From assembly GCA_023443745.1 (NCBI GenBank), contig JAEZTB010000030.1, positions 253,898 through 317,897 of the forward strand: 64,000 nucleotides of DNA. Direction: 5' to 3'. The position numbers and the translations under genes are program-made. The notes beneath the pieces are model-generated. The model saw nothing but the letters and a program-made list of their open reading frames with translations. It searched no databases and had not been told where the DNA came from. Origin of the DNA: Bacillota bacterium (GTDB taxonomy: Bacteria > Bacillota > Clostridia > DSM-8532). Below are positions 25,877 to 34,971 of the stretch, piece after piece (the stretch's first letter is position 1; every line of letters begins with the position of its first letter).

Positions 25877-25907
25877 ATTATAAAGTACGACACGGTGTCA
25901 GAGTCAA
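25877..25907 (-). promoter_or_regulatory. MerR-type promoter with 19-bp spacer and dyad operator
   Basis: On the minus strand TTGACT (25907-25902), a 19-bp spacer and TATAAT (25882-25877) precede the MerR gene by about 30 bp. The over-long spacer contains the palindrome GACACCGTGTC. This is the classic architecture that MerR proteins activate by twisting the DNA. Confidence 0.8.
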
Positions 25908-26092
25908 AAGGTTTATACAAATATCCGTATTTTATGCTGTCAAATACGGATTATATAAATTTTCTGACTTTTCCATGATGGTATAACCTAGCGCAGAAAA
26001 AACTTTTTAACTGTCACAATTATACTAAGCAATCGTTCTACTATCAAGAGTTATAGATTATAACTAATTTTGATTAATCTAGATATAAAATA

Positions 26093-26130
26093 AATCCGAA
26101 CGCATCTCCAATCTGGATGTGGTTCGGATT
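26093..26130. terminator. Hairpin upstream of the MerR locus
   Basis: AATCCGAAC (26093-26101) pairs with GTTCGGATT (26122-26130), with an inner CATC/GATG stem. It lies in the gene-free stretch 25908-26293 between the MerR promoter and the Tn7-like left end. It probably once ended a transcript whose gene is gone. I see no open reading frame there. Confidence 0.55.
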
Positions 26131-26288
26131 ATGTGTATTTTACAATAATAGTGGAAAAAGATTTTTAAACTTAATCAAGATATGCTGTAATTGAAATAAT
26201 GTGCTCAGTATAGCAAGTGTGCAAACACCGATAAATACAGGCTTTTGAGTATAGAAAAAGGTACGAAATACTGGACAGTCCAATAAAA

Positions 26289-26293
26289 CTGTT
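26289..26293 (+). repeat. Left copy of 5-bp target-site duplication
   Basis: CTGTT directly precedes the left terminal TGTGGCA. The identical CTGTT follows the right terminus at 41442-41446. Five-base duplications are the hallmark of Tn7-family insertion. Confidence 0.92.
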
Positions 26294-26437
26294 TGTGGCA
26301 CTACTCATATGTTTTCCTTGAAAGGAACCAAATCATTTCCTTGTGAATTAAGGAAAAAGCCTTTTCTATTTACTAAGAAATTTATTAATGGAAGCATATC
26401 CTATTCCTTCTGTACAAAAAGGAAGCATATCTTTGCC
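26294..26437 (+). repeat. Left end with TnsB-like binding repeats
   Basis: The terminal TGTGGCA is followed by a degenerate site (26305-26317, TCATATGTTTTCC) and two good sites: GGAAGCATATCCTATTCC (26390-26407) and GGAAGCATATCTTTGCC (26421-26437). They match the right-end motif GGAAGCATAACCTTTCC. The spread of sites over ~145 bp resembles a Tn7 left end. Confidence 0.85.
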
Positions 26438-26454
26438 GTTTGCTCACATGAAAA

Positions 26455-28800
26455 TTATCCTCGCTCAAACATATGCTTAATTTCATCAAACTCATTTGAT
26501 CCGGAATCATTTCTATGATCATGGTAATCATCATAATCATCATCTTGCATTGAAACAAAATAGTTGGTAATAAGTTCATGGTAATCTATTGTATCCAACA
26601 CATTATCTATATTTATATCATCTGTTGATAAATCAAGAATATTAGGGTATGATTCAAGAAATTCAGGGAGATTATCAAATAAATAATCTCCAATTTTTTC
26701 TTTTATAATTTGAATGAGTTTATCGTCTTCATCTTGCATGTATTGAGTAATATAGTCACCATCAATTTCATGTACAAAACTATCTAGTAAATTGTCAAGT
26801 TCAGTTTGAAAGTCAGTTGTAATATCTTGTTCTACTTTTTCTATTATATATGGCTTTAGAACTTCAACACTCACATTTAGCAGTTCTTCATTTTTACTAT
26901 TTTGAAAAAACACAGTCATTAATCGCTTAAATTTATCAATTTGCTCAATGTCCATATAAGCAATAAACGTATAAATGTTTTTAGGATTAAATATTATGTT
27001 GAGTACTTCGTAAAAAACTGCAATATCACTACTAATAATTTTTATTACTAGGTTGGAGTAGTCCTTGCGCATTTGCTCATTGTTTAAATTTATTTTAGCA
27101 TTCAAAATACTAATATTAACGTTACCTTGAATCGATTTATTGATTATATGATATTCTAGAACAAAAAATAGGTAATAATAGTATGAAGAAAATTCAAGTG
27201 ATTTATGGGTTAAGAGAGAACCATCCATTATTTTTCTTGTAATGATTTCTCTTGTAGAGTCTCTATCATGAAACTTTAGCATCTGCTCAATATAGACAGC
27301 AGAGTTTATTATACTCCTTAAACCGATATTGTTCTTAATTATATTTACATGTATATAATCATTAATTGAAGGATTCAATACACCAATTTTTCGAATTTTT
27401 TTATCAATAACAATTCTTATTAGGGACTCTGATAATCTTTGGGTTGTGACATCAAATTGATTTATTGTAGTATCAAAAGTACATTCTCTTTGTAATCGAT
27501 AATTAAAGCATTCTTCCAATATTGCTCCATCGATATATTTATCTGTTAGTGAATATATTGTATGTAATAATTTTCTGTCTATATCTTCTATCCTGTTTAC
27601 AAACTCATCTTCCCATACATCTTGAGGATTATCAAGTTTTGAAATTATATAACCATAGTATTCAGATGGTAATACAGATTTATAATTTCTTGGTTTTGAA
27701 ACATGCTCAATTATTCTTGGATTATAATTCCTATGCTTAACAATATTAATATATCCTTGATCTTTTCTTATATTTCTAAAATATTCGATAGGTAACTGAT
27801 TGAAATATATATGATTGTATAATATCTTTGCCTTTTCTATATAACTCAAATCGTCCATGTTTATTACATAATTACACGGTTCAATATCTTCCATAAGATG
27901 CATAAAATTTATACTTGCTCTTTTAGCTTCATTTAAAATGGTAATGCGAGAATTCATAATTAACTTTTTGTTTTTACTTCTATTAATAAATGATATTAAT
28001 GTTTTTAGTTCACTTGATTGATTATCTTTTATTTTTAAATAATGTTGCCCTAAAAAATCATCAAGTAGAACTATTTCTTTCTTTTCAACCGAGCGTGATA
28101 ATGTTTTTTTAATATCACTGATGCTATTATCTGTTGTGTACCTTACTGAATAATCATTTCCGATACAATGCAATAATAACATTTTAGATAATACACTTTT
28201 ACCAACACCGGGTGCACCAAGAATAATTACTACATTATTCTTGCTAAGCATGTTTATAGAAGCGAAGTAAGCAGATGTTTCAACATATAACTTTCTATAG
28301 CTTTGAATATCTGAAATTAATTCTTCACAATCAATAAAAACATTTTGATTTAATATTAATTCAAAAACATTACTTGCAGCCAGCCATAGTTTGAAATTCT
28401 TTCTAACAATGTCGACATTATCATCCTGCTGAAGGAATTCATTAATCTGAGTTGCATCAATAATATTGGAGGAATCCTTCATAAAATCTTGAAACATAGT
28501 ATATATTTCAGTTACATTCCCAGCAGTTAAAGCTAAACCTGAACAAATGTAATATTGCTGTGGTTTAAGTGTTTTTACCTTATCCAATTCTTTTGTCAAA
28601 GTATTTCTTAGGCTAGAATACGTACTATTTATATAATGTTTAGCTTGAATAAGAATACTGTTCCCAGTAAAGGCATTTATATCAATACCACCATCTCGTC
28701 CAGGCTTATATACTCTTAATTTTGTATTCAGTCTTCTTTCCATGATATCTTTGCATAATATCTCGAATTCATAATCATTTAAATCTGCTAAGTTATACAT
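26455..28800 (-). CDS. Mrr-like nuclease fused to STAND-type (nSTAND3) P-loop ATPase
   Basis: 781 residues, GGAGG 4 nt before ATG. Residues 1-130 form an Mrr-type restriction-endonuclease domain: GRDGGID (Asp36) and ILIQAKHY (Gln52-x-Lys54), the D...(E/Q)xK catalytic pattern. Residues about 155-420 are a P-loop NTPase with Walker A LGAPGVGKS (Lys201), Walker B IVLLDDFLG (243-251) and LIMNSRITIL, as in novel-STAND type 3 domains. The remaining ~360 residues are helical and unassigned, probably the sensor. By analogy to Avs-type systems it may recognise a phage component and then cut DNA. It is a stand-alone gene at the left-end side of the Tn7-like element. Confidence 0.8.
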   Translation of the reverse strand: MYNLADLNDYEFEILCKDIMERRLNTKLRVYKPGRDGGIDINAFTGNSILIQAKHYINSTYSSLRNTLTKELDKVKTLKPQQYYICSGLALTAGNVTEIYTMFQDFMKDSSNIIDATQINEFLQQDDNVDIVRKNFKLWLAASNVFELILNQNVFIDCEELISDIQSYRKLYVETSAYFASINMLSKNNVVIILGAPGVGKSVLSKMLLLHCIGNDYSVRYTTDNSISDIKKTLSRSVEKKEIVLLDDFLGQHYLKIKDNQSSELKTLISFINRSKNKKLIMNSRITILNEAKRASINFMHLMEDIEPCNYVINMDDLSYIEKAKILYNHIYFNQLPIEYFRNIRKDQGYINIVKHRNYNPRIIEHVSKPRNYKSVLPSEYYGYIISKLDNPQDVWEDEFVNRIEDIDRKLLHTIYSLTDKYIDGAILEECFNYRLQRECTFDTTINQFDVTTQRLSESLIRIVIDKKIRKIGVLNPSINDYIHVNIIKNNIGLRSIINSAVYIEQMLKFHDRDSTREIITRKIMDGSLLTHKSLEFSSYYYYLFFVLEYHIINKSIQGNVNISILNAKINLNNEQMRKDYSNLVIKIISSDIAVFYEVLNIIFNPKNIYTFIAYMDIEQIDKFKRLMTVFFQNSKNEELLNVSVEVLKPYIIEKVEQDITTDFQTELDNLLDSFVHEIDGDYITQYMQDEDDKLIQIIKEKIGDYLFDNLPEFLESYPNILDLSTDDINIDNVLDTIDYHELITNYFVSMQDDDYDDYHDHRNDSGSNEFDEIKHMFERG

Positions 28801-28871
28801 ATGCCCTCCAAAATCAGTTCAGTTATTAATCAATTGAATTTTGAAAGTCTCTCTTCATCATTAGATAGCTT

Positions 28872-29735
28872 TCATCCTAATCCCTTATGACTAAGACTCT
28901 TATCCAAGTAAATTCTGTCATAAAGGCATATTTCCTTCCCCTCTTTGATAGGATAGAGAAACCCCCTCATCTCCTTAGGAAGCTCTTTGTCAAAATTGTT
29001 TGTAGCAACTTTGATTATAAACTCCTGCAAGTTTGATAAAAAATACGAAAAGGATAAACCAAAGTGCATATTGTATAAGCTGTAATATGGAGAACAATTA
29101 GCTGGATTTTCTGAAAGAAATCTTTCTTTACCCTCTTCATCCTGTCCTAAAGCCCATAACTTAATAAAATACCGATCTCCTAATGCTATATGATTAACAC
29201 ATGAAAATAGTCTTCTAGAAACAATCTCAATAAAGGGATGTTTCCGAACCAAATTGCTAAAGTCATATTCATTAAGCTTATCTACATATATTTGAGGCTG
29301 AGTTTCATAATTATACGAGAAAATGCCATTAAATAAGTTTATACTTGATTGTCCGATAATGATTTCAGCGTTTTTATTTGCTGTTTCAATTATTTCGCAT
29401 AAATCACTTGGAACTATTTTGCTTTTTACTTCGATAATGCCAATGACATTTGCGCTTGTTGTAACGACAAAGTCACCCTCAGAAAATAATACAGGAAAGG
29501 TATTGTCGTAAATAATAATGTCAATTTGCTTTGTTATCCTATCCTCATTCCGGATAAAACCGGTACCCACAGACAGGTGCTTGGGGAGAACACGTTTTAA
29601 ATAATTCATTAGAACTACTTCTTTAAAATGGCCTTCTTCGCCCCAATGACTTTTATCTATTATATTCCGTACACGTTTTTCATAGGCTTTGAACTCTGCT
29701 GCTATTGATTTTTGATAACCTAAGTAATCTGGCAT
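28872..29735 (-). CDS. DUF6602-like PD-(D/E)XK nuclease, partner of zinc-hook ATPase
   Basis: 287 residues from ATG 29735, which has a GGGGGGAGGG site 7 nt upstream. An in-frame ATG at 29762 overlaps the ATPase stop, but its first codons are the Shine-Dalgarno itself. A nuclease core is readable (numbering from ATG 29762): Glu48 in GHFKEVVLMNYLKRVLP, Asp81 in TKQIDIIIYD, and Glu111-Val-Lys113 in IGIIEVKSK. LSVGTGFI and ALGQ segments fit DUF6602 proteins, a family seen in defence neighbourhoods. The gene follows the ATPase gene by about 23 bp and is surely co-expressed with it. The C-terminal ~120 residues are unassigned. DNA or RNA cleavage is inferred. Confidence 0.75.
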   Translation of the reverse strand: MPDYLGYQKSIAAEFKAYEKRVRNIIDKSHWGEEGHFKEVVLMNYLKRVLPKHLSVGTGFIRNEDRITKQIDIIIYDNTFPVLFSEGDFVVTTSANVIGIIEVKSKIVPSDLCEIIETANKNAEIIIGQSSINLFNGIFSYNYETQPQIYVDKLNEYDFSNLVRKHPFIEIVSRRLFSCVNHIALGDRYFIKLWALGQDEEGKERFLSENPANCSPYYSLYNMHFGLSFSYFLSNLQEFIIKVATNNFDKELPKEMRGFLYPIKEGKEICLYDRIYLDKSLSHKGLG

Positions 29736-29758
29736 TGCCTCGCCCTCCCCCCTCTTAC

Positions 29759-32314
29759 TCATTTGTATTTATCAGTGAGTTCGCATAAAAAGACAAAATC
29801 CTTATTGAATTCTTCTCTTGTTGCTTTCACATTTTGAGTCTCGGTTGGTTGACTATGACCAAGCATATATCTACAAGATTTATCAAATAATTCTGATACA
29901 GCCGGTATATAATCAACAAATTCAGGGTTAATCTTTGATACTGGCTTAAACATTATGTTTGGCTCATATCTTCTTATAATTTTCTTTAAAAACCCTTCTT
30001 CAACTATAAGCTCACACCAAGTTCTAATATCAGAATATGTAGCTTTCAATGTTTGCTCAAGCTCATCACCCAAACAACTTTTTGAGTTTATTTTATGCGA
30101 ATTATTCTTAATTTTCTTTGTAATTTCATTTAAGGTTTCTAGTCTCCCTTCAGTCGATAAGGAAATTAGGCCTTTATTATCCCTATCAAATTCATCAATT
30201 TTAAAGAATTTGTTTTCTTTGTCGGGATCTTTAGCACAACAATTATAAAGATAATAGTAAAACATAATATTATGAGTAAAGACTATAACTTGCTTGTCCT
30301 TTGATATTTCATAAATCATATCAGCAATTTTTTCAGCTCTCTTATAATCGAATGATGTAACAGGATCATCAAACAAGGTGGAGCAGTAATTTTTTCTTAT
30401 CTTAAGGTCTGTTGCAAACTCTGCAAGCGCTATAGCTTTTTGCTCTCCTTCGCTCATTATCTCAGTTACTTTTATATCTTCACGGACAATATATTTTCCT
30501 CTTTTTGTTTGTCCCTTTTTTGAGGTCAATGAAATATTGACGTTGGGGACTCCAAGCTTTTCACAATAATCATTAAAAGTATTTATGTAATCATCTGCAA
30601 CTAGCTTATTGAATGCTTCTTTTGCCTTTGTTGATAACGCAGTAGTAGTAAATAAATTTTTCATTTTGTTTATTGAGTCGATAGTCGTTTTATATTCATA
30701 CCATCTTCTAAATTGCTCTTTACATGCATTAACTTTTTTTATTCTTAACAGTGTATTTTTATCGTCAGTAAGTTTAACAATTAATTCACTTATTTCTTGA
30801 TTACTCTTCCCTAAAGTAGTAAGTCTTCCGTCAATATCCTCGACTTCCTTAAATATTTCATTGATAATATCTTCGAAATCTATACTACACTTTCCTGGTA
30901 TATGCTGTTTTTTCTCTATACTTTCTTTAAAAATTTTTCTATTCTTATCAATTAGATTGACAGTTGTTTTTACCCTTTCTATTAGGTATCTCTTTTCTTC
31001 ACCGAACAATAATTCATCTTCGGTTGAAAATGCTATAGGCAATTCAGGAAGATAATATGACTGTATTTTTCTATCTATTTCTTTTCTAATTCGATTCGTC
31101 GCAGAATCTATATGGCTAAAACATGAACTAATTATATTAATATGATGCTTATCTAAAGCTTGTCCACATAGTATACATCGATTATTTTCTTTTGGTAACT
31201 CAAGCTCAACAGATTTGTAATATCTTTTAGCTGATTCAATAAAATTTATCCATTCTGTATTAACATTATCAATGTGCTGTACTTTTCTTCCAAATTCCTC
31301 GTTGTTTTTTCTTTCTCGTTCAAGTAGTTCATCATACTGTTTTATAGTCGTGTTTATCATATCTATATTTTGAGAGTTTACTTTACTTGAAAGAACTTCA
31401 AAATTCTTTTTTAGTGCTTCTAGTTTTGTCTTTTGGGTACTAAGTATTTTAATGAGATTAACAGGATTTGCACTTTGGAGTTCCTTAACTTGATTATCCA
31501 GTGCATTGACAAGTTCATCAATATTTTCTGGAAGTGCATAATTAATCTTTAAAAACTCATCAAACTTAGCTTTATTAGCCATATTTGTCGTGATAGTCGT
31601 TATGTCCTTCGTTATTAATCCAAATGAGCTATCGCTAAATAATTTATTTTGCTCATTCTGATTATTTGTTATTAACTCTTGTAGCTTTGCTTTTATTAAG
31701 TCAATCAGATCAGTTAGTTGCGAGAAATAATTGAACCCCTGTGGTTGAAGGGTAAATGTTAAATCTGAATTTATAAGAGGAGTTAACGAACTTGAATCAA
31801 ATACATTTATTTTAGAAAGATCCGGGTGTTTTAAATTAATATCAATACATTGAGTACAACTTTCATTACCATCACAAGAATAACAAATCGTTATTGTTTG
31901 TAGATCTGGTGTCTTATCTGTAATGTACACATTGGACATTATCCCAAGATTTTTCTCATTTGTATAATAGTTCTCTGCAAGTTTTCTGAATACTTTCACA
32001 TAAGATGATTTTCCTGAACCATTTTCACCATAAAACACATTCAGTTTTTTCCCTAATTGACACACTGCTTCTTCGCTTAAAGCACTAATATTTATTGGAG
32101 CTTTAATTTCATTTATTAAAAGATGTGATTGTGTAGTATGTTCTGATTCTGCAAGAATTAAATTAACTGTTTTATTATTTGCTATTATATCTATAATTTC
32201 TTTGGTAATAGTATCTATGTCTTCAGACTTTTTTTGTAGAACAGAATTCAGCAAGTGATTTTTCCAATTAATATTTTCTGTCCACTCAATTAAGAAATTA
32301 ATAGCTGTCATCAT
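29759..32314 (-). CDS. SMC/RloC-like ABC ATPase with zinc hook
   Basis: 851 residues. Walker A FYGENGSGKSS (95-104) lies near the N-terminus. A long coiled coil (about 200-560) is interrupted by a zinc-hook CxxC (Cys380-Ile-Leu-Cys383). ABC signature MSEGEQKAIALAEF (620-633), Walker B STLFDDPVTS (645-654) and switch His VFTHN (678-682) complete the head. The C-terminal ~130 residues contain Arg764-x3-Glu768 and His820 (IRTWCE, MLGHSQ), recalling the Arg-Glu-His triad of PrrC/RloC anticodon nucleases, though the spacing to His is longer. It pairs with the nuclease gene just downstream. Alternatives: an ATP sensor that activates the nuclease, or a self-contained tRNase. Confidence 0.82.
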   Translation of the reverse strand: MMTAINFLIEWTENINWKNHLLNSVLQKKSEDIDTITKEIIDIIANNKTVNLILAESEHTTQSHLLINEIKAPINISALSEEAVCQLGKKLNVFYGENGSGKSSYVKVFRKLAENYYTNEKNLGIMSNVYITDKTPDLQTITICYSCDGNESCTQCIDINLKHPDLSKINVFDSSSLTPLINSDLTFTLQPQGFNYFSQLTDLIDLIKAKLQELITNNQNEQNKLFSDSSFGLITKDITTITTNMANKAKFDEFLKINYALPENIDELVNALDNQVKELQSANPVNLIKILSTQKTKLEALKKNFEVLSSKVNSQNIDMINTTIKQYDELLERERKNNEEFGRKVQHIDNVNTEWINFIESAKRYYKSVELELPKENNRCILCGQALDKHHINIISSCFSHIDSATNRIRKEIDRKIQSYYLPELPIAFSTEDELLFGEEKRYLIERVKTTVNLIDKNRKIFKESIEKKQHIPGKCSIDFEDIINEIFKEVEDIDGRLTTLGKSNQEISELIVKLTDDKNTLLRIKKVNACKEQFRRWYEYKTTIDSINKMKNLFTTTALSTKAKEAFNKLVADDYINTFNDYCEKLGVPNVNISLTSKKGQTKRGKYIVREDIKVTEIMSEGEQKAIALAEFATDLKIRKNYCSTLFDDPVTSFDYKRAEKIADMIYEISKDKQVIVFTHNIMFYYYLYNCCAKDPDKENKFFKIDEFDRDNKGLISLSTEGRLETLNEITKKIKNNSHKINSKSCLGDELEQTLKATYSDIRTWCELIVEEGFLKKIIRRYEPNIMFKPVSKINPEFVDYIPAVSELFDKSCRYMLGHSQPTETQNVKATREEFNKDFVFLCELTDKYK

Positions 32315-32466
32315 ATTAACTTCCTTCTTTCCTACAAAACTCAGAATCCATAAGATACTAAAAACATTTTACCACAATGGTGTCATAATGGATATTATTG
32401 ATGCTCTTTTTTATCAATACATTGAGAGAACACAATCTTATACTTAGCTTACAATAAAACTTGTTC

Positions 32467-33741
32467 TCATTTGCTCTTAACGCCTAATTCTTTTATTGTT
32501 TTTGTCCATATTCTCTTAAAATCATTATCCGGCCATATACTTTTGCCTAACTCTTTACTTAATGCTTTAATGCTAGGATAGAGTCCTTTTTTACTGATCG
32601 TTTCTATAGCTTTCTCAATTTGGACCTGTCTAGCCCTTTTAGTTTCAAGTAAATATTTAGTGTAATGAGCTTTTACTAACGCCGCCTTTTCTGGGAACAA
32701 CCTTTTCACGGATTTTACGCTAGCATGTAATAGCGTAGCCAATTTTTTAATTGTTAATGCTGGATCAGCTTCAATAGCACGATCTATTAATTCTTCCATT
32801 TTATTTCTGTCTAATTTATTTCTGCTTTTTCTCAGTATTATTCTTTCTGTACAGATTTGATTACTATATTGATTAATGTCTTGCGTAAATAGTTCATGAA
32901 CCGAAATATTAAGCTTATATGATAGGTTAAGCAAATTCGTTATGTCCGCGTTTTTCCCTGTAGCCCATCTTAATATAACTTCTGGGTATATATTTAGTTC
33001 TTCGCTCAGTTTCTTTGCAGAAAACTTTCTAATTAACGTATTCATATTATTTATAAACATCATCTTGTTCGCTGGGGGAGGAGTGCAGAAAAGCATTCCG
33101 ATATTATCATAGGCCCAATTAAACCATTCATTTTCTGCTTGTGTAATACCTTTGCCGCTACGACTATTTGAGCCCAACCAAGTATTACAACCATCACAAT
33201 ATCCAATCCTTGATGAATAGTTAAGTGGATTCAAATAACTACTGCAATAAGGACATTTATCAACTAATCTTACTTGATGAATTTTACATATTTCAACATC
33301 TTGAAAAGACCATATGTATTGCTCATATACTGGCTTTTCTGATCCCAAGCTGTCCATAAAGCAAAACGGACACCAGGCTTGATATTTTCGTATCGAATTA
33401 TAAGGATTTAAATATTCTCTCCACTTTCTTATTGAGAGTAAGGATGAGTCATAGTTATTAGTTTTATCTTCAAGAATTGTAATGATATTATCAATGAACT
33501 TGGTTGAAAAAGAATTTATTTTTACACTTGGGTATGTACTAATAAGATTTTGAACATGCACTCCGCTGTTTGTATATGGTAATATTTCCTTTTGAATTAA
33601 TGCTGCAGGAAGAACTTTATGAGCTTCTGCCAACCTTTTTATATAACTGGCTAAGCTTTCTTCATATGGCGTGCCAATTCCTATTGGTTGTAAATGAAAC
33701 AACCTGCAAGCCAAATAGGTATTAATTTTCGAACTATTCAT
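32467..33741 (-). CDS. TniQ/TnsD-like target-selection protein (copy 1)
   Basis: 424 residues. The TniQ N-terminal domain starts with LQPIGIGTPYEESLASYIKR. Zinc-binding pairs follow: C124xxC127 (WCPFC), C152xxH155 (CKIH), C163xxC166 (CPYC) and C182xxC185 (CDGC). The C-terminal half has helix-turn-helix-like segments (SAKKLSEELNIYPEVILRWA; TIKKLATLLHASVKSVKRLF), indicating sequence-specific DNA binding as in TnsD. It ends the tnsAB-tnsC-tniQ transcript, 18 bp after tnsC. It likely recruits TnsC to a preferred chromosomal site. Confidence 0.92.
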   Translation of the reverse strand: MNSSKINTYLACRLFHLQPIGIGTPYEESLASYIKRLAEAHKVLPAALIQKEILPYTNSGVHVQNLISTYPSVKINSFSTKFIDNIITILEDKTNNYDSSLLSIRKWREYLNPYNSIRKYQAWCPFCFMDSLGSEKPVYEQYIWSFQDVEICKIHQVRLVDKCPYCSSYLNPLNYSSRIGYCDGCNTWLGSNSRSGKGITQAENEWFNWAYDNIGMLFCTPPPANKMMFINNMNTLIRKFSAKKLSEELNIYPEVILRWATGKNADITNLLNLSYKLNISVHELFTQDINQYSNQICTERIILRKSRNKLDRNKMEELIDRAIEADPALTIKKLATLLHASVKSVKRLFPEKAALVKAHYTKYLLETKRARQVQIEKAIETISKKGLYPSIKALSKELGKSIWPDNDFKRIWTKTIKELGVKSK

Positions 33742-33759
33742 AGTTGATCTCCCTCGTTC

Positions 33760-34941
33760 TTATCCGACATCAACCTTATCTCTTTTGGGATTTCTCTCAA
33801 ATGGTTTACGGTTATAACCTTGTTTGTGATTTTCTGATTCAGGTTTTCCGGAATCAACCTCGTTAAATCCCAACCTTGCAGAAATATCCCCATCCGATAA
33901 TATTTTTATCATCTTGTTTTCTCCTTCAATTATTCTCTGGAGCATGAACGAGCATCTCTGTCCCGAGATTCTCGTCTCTTCAAGGTGCTCCTTTGTTAAA
34001 GTAGTCGCTCCTAAACTTAACGCAAAAGAAAACGCATCCATAAACCAAATTTTAAGCACACCGATACATCCTAAAGAATATTGATAAAAGTACTTCCAAT
34101 CATCATCGACAAGCATTTCAGGTGTTTGCTCTAATGGCATACTTCTTAATAATAGTTTTGCGGCCTTCCCAAATTCAATAACTTCACTCTTTATATTTTG
34201 ATGATAGCACGGAAAATGAATTATTCTGGCTCTTTGATTAATTTGATCGGTAACCACATTGGACAAATCATCCAGATAGGTTGTCAATTCATAGGTCCCA
34301 ACAAGTATAACAGGCGTTTGACTGCCATTTACCAGCGACTTTAACTGTTCGACAGATTCATTTGCCTTTTTCCCTCCTGAAACTCTTAATAAATGCTGTG
34401 CTTCGTTAATCAATAACGCCTTTACGTCTCGATATTTGAGGGTATTTTGTAACACCTCTTGGTACTCCGCTTTTTGTGCCCTTGATATCAAAATAGGCTT
34501 GCCATTTAAGTCATAACCATTATCTACTCGATAAGATATTTTAGCCTCAAGCATCGGCTCTTGAAGCTTGGTAAGTATCATTTTCCATAACATTCGAAAA
34601 TTAAAACTACCTTGTTCGGGAGCCATTGCTTCTACGTCAACAAATGGAATCACACCCGGATTATTTGATCTTATAGGATTATAGATTTCGAATATTCGAT
34701 CTTTCAAGATATTGATGAACGCCTTTTTACCAATCCCAGAAGGACCGCAAATAAAAATTAAGCGCTCTGACACGTGAGTTGTTATGTGCCTTAAGGTCTT
34801 TTCAATAGCTTCTTTTAGAAACTTATGTTCCACAATTATGTTCTCAAAATATATCTTCTTTTCCTCATCATTTGCTTCAAGTAAATGTCGAGGAAAACCA
34901 TATTTTTTTATACCTGAACTATCATCTGTATTTTGACCCAA
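33760..34941 (-). CDS. tnsC: TnsC-like AAA+ transposition regulator
   Basis: 393 residues. Walker A ICGPSGIGKKAF (Lys72) and Walker B ALLINEAQHL (175-184) sit in an AAA+ core. VPILVG-type sensor (TPVILVGTYEL) and QINQRARIIHF motifs match TnsC/TniB. It forms filaments on target DNA, links TniQ proteins to the TnsA-TnsB transposase and enforces target immunity. The C-terminal tail (about 345-393) is charged and low in structure, possibly the transposase-contact tail. The gene is 30 bp after tnsAB. Confidence 0.93.
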   Translation of the reverse strand: MGQNTDDSSGIKKYGFPRHLLEANDEEKKIYFENIIVEHKFLKEAIEKTLRHITTHVSERLIFICGPSGIGKKAFINILKDRIFEIYNPIRSNNPGVIPFVDVEAMAPEQGSFNFRMLWKMILTKLQEPMLEAKISYRVDNGYDLNGKPILISRAQKAEYQEVLQNTLKYRDVKALLINEAQHLLRVSGGKKANESVEQLKSLVNGSQTPVILVGTYELTTYLDDLSNVVTDQINQRARIIHFPCYHQNIKSEVIEFGKAAKLLLRSMPLEQTPEMLVDDDWKYFYQYSLGCIGVLKIWFMDAFSFALSLGATTLTKEHLEETRISGQRCSFMLQRIIEGENKMIKILSDGDISARLGFNEVDSGKPESENHKQGYNRKPFERNPKRDKVDVG

Positions 34942-34971
34942 TTTATATTACTCCTTTGCTTAAGCCAAATC

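Noticed and set aside
28872..29735. DUF6602-like nuclease as the missing TnsA of the Tn7-like element
   Set aside because: The TnsA catalytic set (Glu59/64, Asp106, Glu119-x-Lys121) is already present as the N-terminal part of the 891-residue TnsA-TnsB fusion, and this nuclease is coupled to the zinc-hook ATPase instead.
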